This document shows positions 40,427 to 48,069 of a stretch of DNA of 64,000 nucleotides, piece after piece. The translations under genes were made by a program, and so were the position numbers. Source of the stretch: Nitrososphaerota archaeon (GTDB lineage Archaea > Thermoproteota > Nitrososphaeria > Nitrososphaerales > UBA183); NCBI GenBank assembly GCA_029784795.1, contig JAFMAW010000001.1, forward strand, positions 1-64,000, read 5' to 3'. The notes under the pieces were generated by a model that was given only the letters and a program-made list of their open reading frames with translations, did not search any database and had not been told where the DNA came from. Position 1 is the first letter of the stretch; each line of letters opens with the position of its first letter.

Positions 40427-41794
40427 ATGAGTCCCACGCAGCTGAAGTCAGTCCTTTCTTCCGACAAGCTCCCCGCGGCGTACTACAACATCCAGCACGA
40501 CCTCCCGGAGCCACTCCCGCCGCCTCTGGATCCGCGGACCATGCAGCCGATGGCGCCCGAACCGCTCCTCCGGCTCTTTGCAAAGGAGTGCGTGATGCAG
40601 GAAGTCTCCACCCAGGAGTTCATCCCGATCCCCGACGAGGTCAGGGAGGCATATCTTCGGCTAGGAAGGCCGACCCCGCTGCACCGGGCAGCCAGACTGG
40701 AGGCAAAGCTGAAGACCCCTGCCAAGATATTCTACAAACGCGAGGATCTCAACCCTGCCGGCAGCCACAAGCCGAACACCGCCATAGCCCAGGCCTACTA
40801 CCACAGGAAGGAGGGGACAGAGCGCCTGACCACAGAAACGGGGGCGGGACAATGGGGGAGCGCGCTCGCCCTGGCAGCAGCGATGTTCGACATAGACCTG
40901 ACGGTGTACATGACGAGGAGCAGCTACGAGCAGAAACCATATCGCAGAACGCTGATGGAGGTGTACGGGGCCGAGGTGCACTCGTCGCCCAGCTCAAGGA
41001 CCAGCGCCGGGAGGAAGTTCCTCGAGAAAGACCCGAACCATCCCGGTGGCCTTGGCATCGCCATCAGCGAAGCGGTTGAGGACTGCATCACTCACGACAA
41101 CACGAAGTACGCCCTAGGTAGCGTCCTAAACCACGTCCTCACCCACCAGTCAGTCATAGGGCAGGAGGCGAAGCTCCAGATGGAGGAGTTCGGCGAGGAC
41201 CCCGACTACATAGTAGGATGCATAGGCGGAGGGAGCAACTACGCCGGCCTGGCCTACCCATTCATGAAGGACAAACTCAGGGGGAAGAGCGACGCGGAGT
41301 TCGTCGCGTCGGAGCCGAAGGCTGTGCCTTCGACCACCCGCGGGTCCTACAGGTACGACTTCGCGGACTCGGGTGAGATGACACCGCTGATCAAGATGCA
41401 CACCGTGGGCCACACCTACCAGTGCCCGCCCATCCACGCCGGGGGGCTGAGGTACCACGGCAAGGCCCCTTCGATGTGCATGCTCATCGACAAAGGCTTC
41501 ATGCGGAGCGTCTCCTACTCACAGAACGAGGTGATGGAAGCTGGGGTGCTCATGGCCCAGACGGAGGGCATTGTCCCTGCCCCAGAGTCGAACCACGCGG
41601 TCAAGGCAGCCATAGATCTGGCCCTGCGGTGCAAGCAGAAGAACGAGGCGAAGACAATACTCTTCAACCTCAGCGGCCACGGCCTCCTCGACCTGAAGGC
41701 GTACGAAGACAAGCTCGCCAACAGGCTGGTGGACTTCGAACCAGACGAGGGGGCGCTGGCGCAGGCTCTGGCCGCCCTCCCCGTGGTCAGATGA
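40427..41794 (+). CDS. trpB2: Tryptophan synthase beta chain, TrpB2 type
   Basis: A 455-residue fold-type II PLP enzyme of the TrpB2 group, longer than TrpB1 and with the TrpB2 N-terminal extension (AAYYNIQHDLPEPLPPPLDP). PLP Lys115 is in NPAGSHKPNTA; ETGAGQWGSALALAA and GCIGGGSNYAG (phosphate loop) and LFNLSGHG follow. It converts serine plus indole to tryptophan, or acts as a serine deaminase when not paired with TrpA. No trpA is in the window. Confidence 0.93.
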   Translation: MSPTQLKSVLSSDKLPAAYYNIQHDLPEPLPPPLDPRTMQPMAPEPLLRLFAKECVMQEVSTQEFIPIPDEVREAYLRLGRPTPLHRAARLEAKLKTPAKIFYKREDLNPAGSHKPNTAIAQAYYHRKEGTERLTTETGAGQWGSALALAAAMFDIDLTVYMTRSSYEQKPYRRTLMEVYGAEVHSSPSSRTSAGRKFLEKDPNHPGGLGIAISEAVEDCITHDNTKYALGSVLNHVLTHQSVIGQEAKLQMEEFGEDPDYIVGCIGGGSNYAGLAYPFMKDKLRGKSDAEFVASEPKAVPSTTRGSYRYDFADSGEMTPLIKMHTVGHTYQCPPIHAGGLRYHGKAPSMCMLIDKGFMRSVSYSQNEVMEAGVLMAQTEGIVPAPESNHAVKAAIDLALRCKQKNEAKTILFNLSGHGLLDLKAYEDKLANRLVDFEPDEGALAQALAALPVVR

Positions 41795-41803
41795 GTGGTC
41801 TGC

Positions 41804-43132
41804 CTAGTCGTAGGCCCTGGTGATGCTGACGCCGTCGACGAGGATCCAGGGACACAGAGTGGGGGTGTCGACCTCCCACCACTGGACCCACTCGCGCTCC
41901 TTCGAGAGGAGCCTCACCGAGGAGAACAGCCTCAGCTGGTCGTCTCCGGCGCGCAGCCCCTTCAGCGACCTCACGATCTCCCCATCCTCCACTAGGTATG
42001 CGCCGTCCCTGGGGACGGTAGAGAACTCCCCTGTCCTGTAGTTGTTGAAACGTGTGTACCAGTTGCTGGTGAGCACGATCCCCTTCTTCATCTCTTTCAC
42101 CATCTCCTCGTAGCTGGAGTCTCCGGCGCCCACTTCCAGGTTCCACGGGTGGGGGGCGATGAGCCCGGCGCTCCCGGTGGTCTCGGCCTTCCACTTCTTC
42201 GCCGTCGTGAGGTTGTGCAGGTAGCCTCGCAGGACCCCTCCCTCGATGATCTTCGTGGCTCTGGTGGGGGACCCTTCGTCGTCGAACGCTCTCCCTCCAA
42301 GGCCTCCGTCCACCACGCCGTGGTCCGTGAGGTCGAAGGGCGGCGCGGCGACTTTCTTCCCGAGCTTCCCGGCGAGATACGACGTCCCTGCGTCTACCGA
42401 GAACGCCGACGCCGCCCCAGCGACCGTCTCGGTCAGATTCGAGGCGACGGCCGGGCTCAAAAGGACCTCGTACTTCCCTGCGTCCGGCTCCGCGGCCTGC
42501 CGCATCCTCTTCGCGCCCTCCCCCGCCCTCCTGCCGGCTTCCACCGGGTCGAAACCCCGCAGCGTAGACGAGCATGACAGGCCATGGCCGCTGGCGTCGC
42601 CCTCGCCGAAGGAACGGATGTTCAACGTGATGGCCGTCCTCGAGTCGGAGCCCCTGGTCCCGGAGGTAGTCAGGATGGCGACCGTCGCTTTCCACGCGCT
42701 GATGGCCCCGGCTGACCTCTTCCCGCCTGCGGCCAGGGAGGAGTCTATGGCCGCCTTGGCCAGCTCCGGGAGCTTCTCTTCCGCATCTGCCACTTTCCTG
42801 TCGAACCGGCCGCTCTGGCTGTACTTTGCCGCCCCGTCGGGGAGCGGGGCGTATTCGCCCTGAGGGAGGCCCTTCATGGAGGCGTGGAGGTCCTTCACGA
42901 ACCCCTCCACCGCAGCCTGCGAGAGGTTCGAGGTGGACGCGATCGCCCTCCGCCCCGCCTTCGCCAGGTACACCGTCAGCTCGGCCTCGTCGACTCTGTT
43001 GGCCACCGTAGCCGAGTTGTCTGCGAACCTGACCATGCTGTCTGCCGTCCGGGCGCTGAGCGCAACCGCGTCGTCGACCTTTAGCGCCTCCGCCGCGCGG
43101 ACAGCCAGGCGGTTAAGCTCGTCCAGGTCCAT
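41804..43132 (-). CDS. pmbA: TldE/PmbA-type metalloprotease subunit
   Basis: A 442-residue TldE/PmbA protein, the non-catalytic partner of TldD in a peptide-processing metalloprotease. It has the PmbA fold (SARTADSMVRFADNSATVAN near the N-terminus; LSPAVASNLTETVAGAASAF; FDDEGSPTRATKIIEGGVL; VLTSNWYTRFNNYRTGEFS) and lacks HExxxH. ATG at 43132, two bases after the tldD stop; a longer upstream ORF overlaps tldD and is not used. Confidence 0.9.
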   Translation of the reverse strand: MDLDELNRLAVRAAEALKVDDAVALSARTADSMVRFADNSATVANRVDEAELTVYLAKAGRRAIASTSNLSQAAVEGFVKDLHASMKGLPQGEYAPLPDGAAKYSQSGRFDRKVADAEEKLPELAKAAIDSSLAAGGKRSAGAISAWKATVAILTTSGTRGSDSRTAITLNIRSFGEGDASGHGLSCSSTLRGFDPVEAGRRAGEGAKRMRQAAEPDAGKYEVLLSPAVASNLTETVAGAASAFSVDAGTSYLAGKLGKKVAAPPFDLTDHGVVDGGLGGRAFDDEGSPTRATKIIEGGVLRGYLHNLTTAKKWKAETTGSAGLIAPHPWNLEVGAGDSSYEEMVKEMKKGIVLTSNWYTRFNNYRTGEFSTVPRDGAYLVEDGEIVRSLKGLRAGDDQLRLFSSVRLLSKEREWVQWWEVDTPTLCPWILVDGVSITRAYD

Positions 43133-43134
43133 GT

Positions 43135-44574
43135 CTATCTCGCCCCCAGCCTTATCCCGGTCAGCAGGGTCTCCGGCCCGCCGGTCCACACGGGCGCGCC
43201 CTGCATCGGGTCCCCCTTCCCGCAGGTGGCTGCCTCGAACTCCACGTGCCTGCTCCTGGCCTTCACGCTCCCCCAGAGCTTTGGCGTGGTGATCTCCAGG
43301 ACCGGAGACCTGACCAGTCCCTTCAGCTCTCCGCGGTCTATCAGGTATGCTTCCAGCGCCACGTATCTCTGATTCAGCCTCTTGTCGTCTATGTTCCACT
43401 CAGTGAACGACTTGAAGTATACGCCGTGCTTCACCTCCTTGAATATCTCGTCGGTGGTGTAGTCTCCAGGCTCCACGAATGTGTTCGCCATCCTTATGAT
43501 GGGCTCTCTGTCGAAGGAGACCGCCCTCGCCGAGCCGTTGCTGTTGACTCCGAACTTGCCGGCCGTAGCCCTGTTCTGCAGGAACTCGTTGATGACCCCT
43601 CCCTTGATCAGGAGGCGCTTCTTCGCAGCAACCCCCTCGTCGTCCACCGGGACGTACCCGTTGGAGTGCAGCAGCGTGGGGTCGTCGCTCACGTTCGCTT
43701 CGTGGCTGCCTATCTTCCTCCCAAGGCTGTCTGCCGTCAGATACGACTCCCCTGCCTGGGCGCCCTCCCTCCCCAGGACCCTGTCCGCCTCCTGCGGGTG
43801 CCCCACCGACTCGTGGGCCGCGATCCCAGAGAGCTCCGGGCTGAGGACGACGTCTATCGTCTCTGTCGGAGGCTTGGCCGACGCCTTCAGCACCTTCCCC
43901 ATCGCCTTCGCCTCCTCGACCACCCTCTCGACGAGCCCGATCCTCTTCACGACTTCGAGCCCTCCCGTCTCCCCCTGCTGGACGAACCTCTGGGCGGCTG
44001 AGCCTGCTTCCACGGCTGTGAGGGAGCCCCCGAAGCTCACGCGGGGGACCCGCCCCGCCACCCTGGCGCCGTCGCTGTTGACGAAATACCGCTCCTGGAG
44101 CTCGGCGGACAGGTAGAAGAGCCTCCCCGGCAGCTTCACTCCCGCTCTCCCGTCCGCCACTCTGCCGTCGATGTCCACCAGGACGCGCCTCAGCCAAGCG
44201 GAGTCCGCGTTCTCGATCTTCTTGGTCTCAGGAGCGGCCCAGTTGGTCCTAGCCGGCTTCGCTGAGTCGAAGACCACCGGCCGTCGCAGCATGCTCCGTG
44301 ACGCCTTCGCCAGCTTCACCGCTTTCACCGCCACCTCGCCCACCGATGCCCTTTGCATGGCGTTGGTGGCCGCGAATCCGAGGGCCCCGCCGGCGATCAC
44401 CCTGATCCCTATCCCGTACCCCTCGACGAAGATCGACGGCTGCGGCTCCCCGTTCTTCAGCCCGAACTCCCTCTCCCAGGTCGCCTGCACCCTGGCCTCT
44501 GCATACGACGCCCCCGCCTTCAGGGCCTTCGAGACGGCCGCCTCCGCGAGGTCCCTCGCTTCCTGGGTCTCCAT
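43135..44574 (-). CDS. tldD: TldD metalloprotease subunit
   Basis: A 479-residue TldD with the zinc motif HESVGH in GIAAHESVGHPQEAD and the third ligand Cys in EAATCGKGDPMQGAP. TldD/TldE complexes degrade unfolded peptides and cut leader peptides from some ribosomally made modified peptides. FDDEG-equivalent VDDEGVAAKKRLLIKGGV and FQVRSGxxx-type flanks are present. GGTTAAGAA (44598-44606) is about 28 nt upstream. Forms an operon with pmbA. No precursor-peptide or modification genes are visible beside it. Confidence 0.92.
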   Translation of the reverse strand: METQEARDLAEAAVSKALKAGASYAEARVQATWEREFGLKNGEPQPSIFVEGYGIGIRVIAGGALGFAATNAMQRASVGEVAVKAVKLAKASRSMLRRPVVFDSAKPARTNWAAPETKKIENADSAWLRRVLVDIDGRVADGRAGVKLPGRLFYLSAELQERYFVNSDGARVAGRVPRVSFGGSLTAVEAGSAAQRFVQQGETGGLEVVKRIGLVERVVEEAKAMGKVLKASAKPPTETIDVVLSPELSGIAAHESVGHPQEADRVLGREGAQAGESYLTADSLGRKIGSHEANVSDDPTLLHSNGYVPVDDEGVAAKKRLLIKGGVINEFLQNRATAGKFGVNSNGSARAVSFDREPIIRMANTFVEPGDYTTDEIFKEVKHGVYFKSFTEWNIDDKRLNQRYVALEAYLIDRGELKGLVRSPVLEITTPKLWGSVKARSRHVEFEAATCGKGDPMQGAPVWTGGPETLLTGIRLGAR

Positions 44575-44642
44575 GGCTCACCTCGCCTCGACGGTGCTTC
44601 TTAACCTGACTTCGCTCCGACCTGAGGCCCGAAGCTGCCGCG

Positions 44643-45254
44643 CTACGCCGACGTCCCCTGGATGCCTCCAAGGGAGAGTATGAAGCGCGCAGTATCGGAA
44701 GGCCGTTCTGCGAGGTAGGTCTTCATCCCCGCCGCCTTGGCCGCCTGGACATTCTCCAGGACGTCGTCCACAAAGACGCGCTCTCCAGCAGGGGACCTCG
44801 CCTGTCTCAGGGCCAGCTGGTAGATTGCCGGGTCGGGCTTGAGGACGCAGTGCTCGAACGACAGCACAGCGGAGCTGAAGAGGGCGCCGATGCCGAACTT
44901 CCTCTGCAGGGACGCCCACACCTCCGAGGACATGTTGCTCAGGGCTATGACCTCCCAGTCGCCGCCGTGCCCCAGGGCCTGGACGGCGTCCCACACCGGC
45001 TGGACCTTCCTCAGGGCCGCGTCCAGGGTAGCCTCGAAGCGCGCAAGAGGGTAGCCGTCCCCGAGGGCCCCCGCCAGCTCCCTGTGGACCCCCGCCAGGG
45101 CCAACTCCCCCCTGTCGAGCCTCCTGCTGAGAGCGGAGAGCAGCCTGAGCATCTCCCCTGGGTCTCTGCCGAACTGCGCACCGACGTCCTGCGCTGTTCT
45201 CGCCCAGGGGTTCTCGATCAGCACCCCGCCGACGTCGCAGAAAAAGGTAGGCAA
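44643..45254 (-). CDS. HAD-superfamily hydrolase
   Basis: A 203-residue HAD hydrolase of subfamily IA: FCDVGGVLIEN (motif I, nucleophile Asp at residue 6), ALSNMS (motif II), LKPDPAIYQLAL (motif III Lys) and VFVDDVLENVQAAKAAGM (motif IV). A helical cap lies between motifs I and II. The DVGGV form of motif I, lacking the second Asp, is usual for haloacid-dehalogenase/epoxide-hydrolase-like members. TTG start is inferred because upstream in-frame codons run into the RNase J-like gene. Substrate unknown. Confidence 0.82.
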   Translation of the reverse strand: MPTFFCDVGGVLIENPWARTAQDVGAQFGRDPGEMLRLLSALSRRLDRGELALAGVHRELAGALGDGYPLARFEATLDAALRKVQPVWDAVQALGHGGDWEVIALSNMSSEVWASLQRKFGIGALFSSAVLSFEHCVLKPDPAIYQLALRQARSPAGERVFVDDVLENVQAAKAAGMKTYLAERPSDTARFILSLGGIQGTSA

Positions 45255-45268
45255 ACGTCGAGACCGCC

Positions 45269-46636
45269 CTAGGCGCCTATGTCCACCGGTCTCCCCTTGA
45301 CGGGGACCTCGACCTTCCGTCCGCTGCGCCTGGACCGTAGGGCGAAAGACTCCGGGTGCTCTGTGTGGATGGGTACGACTTTGGCGGCGCCCACTCTGTC
45401 TACGAGGGTGAACACACCGTCCTCTGGTGCGTGACCGGACGCGTGGAGCTGGGCGTACCTGAAGCCGACGTGGCGGACCCAGTTCTTGACCACCGCCTCC
45501 TCCTTCTCTCCCTCTTCGTTGAACGCCTCGGTCGCCGAGTGGATGTATGTCCCTCCCCTGCGCGGTTTGATGTCTATCAGCTCTGGGAAGTCCCATGTTT
45601 CAAGGTGGAGGAAGTACCCCCTCTGGCGCCTTCTCACCTCGGCAGCCGTCACCCCGCGGTCCAGGAACCTCCTCTCCCACTTGTAGTAGTCGGAGTCGTC
45701 GATCCCCCCTGTCTTCTTCCTCTTCACGTAGACGTCGACATCCTTCCCGACCCTCGGGACCCTGAGCTTCCTGTCCACCTTCAGCTTCTCGAGCAGGTTC
45801 GCTACCCTCATCGACACGACCAGCCTCCGCCCCGAGCCCTCGCAGGCTTCGAAGAAGGTGTTCACCCTGTCGACGTCGTTCCCCCGGAACGACGAGAACA
45901 CGAGCGCCTCAGAACCGCCGACCAGCCTTCGAGCCTCCTCGAGGACGGCTTTCTCGGACATGCCGGATTTCCCGTCCCCCTGGCCGACCCGTGTCCCCTC
46001 GGTCAGGAGGGTCCCAGGCTTCTCCCTGCGCGCCGCCTCGACGAAGTCCAGGGTCATAGCACCCGCGCGTCCATGGAACCGGAAGTCCCCGGTGTACGCC
46101 ATCGTCCCTTCGCTCATGTGCACGACGAAGCCGTAGGTCCCGGGGATGGAGTGGTCGACGTGGACCGGGATGAACTCCATAGGTCCGACCCTGAACCGCG
46201 CCCCTGTCCTGAACCTCCTGATCTCGTGGTCGTCGAGGGGGGAGCTCTTCGAGTCGCTGTAAGCCTCGTGGATGAGAGACGTGGTCTCCCCGCAGTAGAC
46301 AGGTATCTTCGGGTCGGTGTAGGCAATCCTCCCCGCATGGTCAGAATGGTAGTGGCTGAGGACGATGGCGTCGACTTCGGCGCTCCCGTACTTCATGCGA
46401 GTGTTCTGAAGCGCCTTCTCCGAGTACAGTCCCTGGATCTGAGGGAGGAGCCCGAACTCGAACAGGTCCCCTGCCCCGTTGACTGTCCTCGGAGAGATGT
46501 TGCCGTCGAAGAACTCCGCGCCGTCAGCGAACCCGGTGCCAAAGTCGAGCAGCACCCTGACCCCCTTGTCCTCCAAGAGGAACTTGTTCCCGCCGATCTC
46601 CCCGACCCCGCCGTAGAGGGTGAGCCTGGAGGGCAT
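45269..46636 (-). CDS. MBL-fold beta-CASP-like hydrolase (RNase J-like)
   Basis: A 455-residue metallo-beta-lactamase-fold protein: SHYHSDHAGRIAY (HxHxDH zinc site), PVHVDHSIPGTYGFVV, MAYTGDFRFHG and a C-terminal QLHASGHAPEDGVFTLVDR that matches the RNase J/beta-CASP HxSGH motif, with VVPIHTEHPESF after it. Most likely an exo- or endoribonuclease in RNA decay. ATG 46636 is 28 nt from CGATTAAC (46660-46667). It lies 14 nt upstream of the HAD gene. Confidence 0.85.
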   Translation of the reverse strand: MPSRLTLYGGVGEIGGNKFLLEDKGVRVLLDFGTGFADGAEFFDGNISPRTVNGAGDLFEFGLLPQIQGLYSEKALQNTRMKYGSAEVDAIVLSHYHSDHAGRIAYTDPKIPVYCGETTSLIHEAYSDSKSSPLDDHEIRRFRTGARFRVGPMEFIPVHVDHSIPGTYGFVVHMSEGTMAYTGDFRFHGRAGAMTLDFVEAARREKPGTLLTEGTRVGQGDGKSGMSEKAVLEEARRLVGGSEALVFSSFRGNDVDRVNTFFEACEGSGRRLVVSMRVANLLEKLKVDRKLRVPRVGKDVDVYVKRKKTGGIDDSDYYKWERRFLDRGVTAAEVRRRQRGYFLHLETWDFPELIDIKPRRGGTYIHSATEAFNEEGEKEEAVVKNWVRHVGFRYAQLHASGHAPEDGVFTLVDRVGAAKVVPIHTEHPESFALRSRRSGRKVEVPVKGRPVDIGA

Positions 46637-46774
46637 GCCCCCGAACCTGCCATGGTCCTAGTTAATCGTTGCAGGCCAGCCCGCCGGAGCGCCCGGACGT
46701 TGGCGGCCAAGGAGCCAAGGGACGGAGGAGCTGCCCCGCGCTCCCCGGGAACGAATAAATACGAAGTGCCAGAG

Positions 46775-46915
46775 ATGGAGGCCAGGTTGTCCCCGGTCCT
46801 GTCGGCCCTGCAGGCAGCGGGCTCGGACACGCTCACTGCCATCGCCGTCCTCGTAGTCGCCATAGGCGTGGCGGGCATAGCGATTCTCGTCCTGTTCGCG
46901 AAGAAGAAGATCTAG
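46775..46915 (+). CDS. 46-residue single-helix membrane peptide
   Basis: A small ORF encoding MEARLSPVLSALQAAGSDTL, then a 20-residue Ala/Val/Ile-rich membrane helix and a KKKI tail. Hydrophobicity and the positive-inside end look like a real membrane miniprotein. GAATAAATACG (46753-46763) lies 18-20 nt upstream, slightly close for a leaderless start (GTG 46766 is also in frame). Seven bases before the HAD gene. Function unknown. Confidence 0.5.
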   Translation: MEARLSPVLSALQAAGSDTLTAIAVLVVAIGVAGIAILVLFAKKKI

Positions 46916-46921
46916 GGTCAG

Positions 46922-47653
46922 ATGGCAGTCGGAGCTATCTTCGACCTCGACGGCACCCTAGTCGCCCTCAGGTTGGACCTTCGGAGCGCCAGGAAAGAGG
47001 TCATCGAGGAGTTGGGGCGCCGGGGGTACGACACTTCGGTCCTGGACTCGTCGGTATACACCCAGCTGATACTGGACGCGGCGAAGTCGCAGACGCCAAA
47101 GGGGGGCGAGCGCCGCTTCGAGGAGGCGCGCAGGGCCGCTTTCGGCATACTCGACAGGTTCGAGGCCGTCGGGGTAGGCGCGGCCGAGCTCCTCCCGGGC
47201 GTCCGCGATGCCCTGGACCAGCTACGCCGTCTCGGCGTCAGGATGGCAGTCCTGACCAACAGCGGGAGGAACGCCACCTCGGTCAAGCTGGAGAACGCAG
47301 GTATCGGAGGCTACTTCGAGTTCGTCCTCACGAGGGACGAGACGGTGCTGATGAAGCCAGCTCCCGAAGGGGTGGCCATGGCAGCAGCGAGGCTCGGCCT
47401 GCCTGTGGACTCGACGTACTATGTTGGGGACAGCCCCTACGACATACAGGCGGCCAAGGCTGCGGGGGTGAGGGCAGTCGCTCTCGCCACGGGGAACCAC
47501 TCCGTAGAAAGGCTGCGGAGCGAGGGAGCAGACTACGCGGTCGCTTCTGCCGCGGAGCTGAAGTCGTTCTTCGATGGCCTGGACAAGCAGGAGCATGCCT
47601 CCGCTTTCCGCCCCATGGGCCAGCCTGATGGCCTCGGTGACGTCCGCGGCTGA
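46922..47653 (+). CDS. HAD-superfamily phosphatase (phosphoglycolate-phosphatase-like)
   Basis: A 243-residue HAD-IA hydrolase with all four motifs: IFDLDGTLVAL (DxDGT), AVLTNSGRN, LMKPAPEGVAMAAARLG and YYVGDSPYDIQAAKAAGVR. The helical cap (about 20-90) is typical of phosphoglycolate phosphatase and related nucleotide or sugar phosphatases. The last 20 residues are extra. ATG six bases after the mini-membrane gene, so probably one transcript. Confidence 0.85.
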   Translation: MAVGAIFDLDGTLVALRLDLRSARKEVIEELGRRGYDTSVLDSSVYTQLILDAAKSQTPKGGERRFEEARRAAFGILDRFEAVGVGAAELLPGVRDALDQLRRLGVRMAVLTNSGRNATSVKLENAGIGGYFEFVLTRDETVLMKPAPEGVAMAAARLGLPVDSTYYVGDSPYDIQAAKAAGVRAVALATGNHSVERLRSEGADYAVASAAELKSFFDGLDKQEHASAFRPMGQPDGLGDVRG

Positions 47654-47709
47654 CCGGCCCACGGAATCCATAAAGCGGACCTTGAAGCAGCAAGCCCCAG
47701 GTTTTCGAG

Positions 47710-48069
47710 ATGCCAAGCGAAGGACCCCATGCGCCGTACTACATCGTCGGCCTCCCTGAGGAGCCACTGGAGGCCTCTGAGGCGAAGGCGAAGTTCGAGA
47801 GGCTGTCTGCTGACCTATGCAAGGTCTATCCCCACATCGAAGAGATAAGGGCGGTGGTGAAGTCGAAAAAGCCGGCGGGGGACCACGCCCGATACGAGGT
47901 CTCCGTCGAGATATTCACGCCTCGCGAGAACCGCTCCTTCACCGAGACAGGGTACAGCCTGGCAAGCGTCTTTGACGCCATGGGGCCGAAGATGAAGAGG
48001 CTGCTCTCTTCAAGGCAGTCCAGGGTCACGTCAACAGGAGGCGCGAGCCCCCGGAAGAGCTCACCCTAG
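47710..48069 (+). CDS. Small alpha-beta protein, possible HPF/RaiA-like ribosome factor
   Basis: A 119-residue protein. Residues 20-90 read KAKFERLSADLCKVYPHIEE, IRAVVKSKKP, RYEVSVEIFTPRENRSFTET and SLASVFDAMGPKMKRLL, following the beta-alpha-beta-beta-beta-alpha layout of ribosome hibernation factors (HPF/RaiA). The tail is Ser/Arg-rich and disordered. Assignment is by pattern only; a generic dsRBD-like fold is the alternative. Its end overlaps the convergent aminopeptidase gene by 4 nt. Confidence 0.5.
   Translation: MPSEGPHAPYYIVGLPEEPLEASEAKAKFERLSADLCKVYPHIEEIRAVVKSKKPAGDHARYEVSVEIFTPRENRSFTETGYSLASVFDAMGPKMKRLLSSRQSRVTSTGGASPRKSSP

Noticed and set aside
40314..40583. N-terminal extension of the ACT regulator to 40583
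   Set aside because: It overlaps the divergent promoter region and the 5' end of trpB2 and has no conserved sequence; GTG 40313 fits the family length.
45356..46915. 519-codon plus-strand frame opposite the RNase J-like gene
   Set aside because: Only the last 46 codons, beyond the minus-strand gene, look like protein; the rest is antisense to intact MBL motifs.
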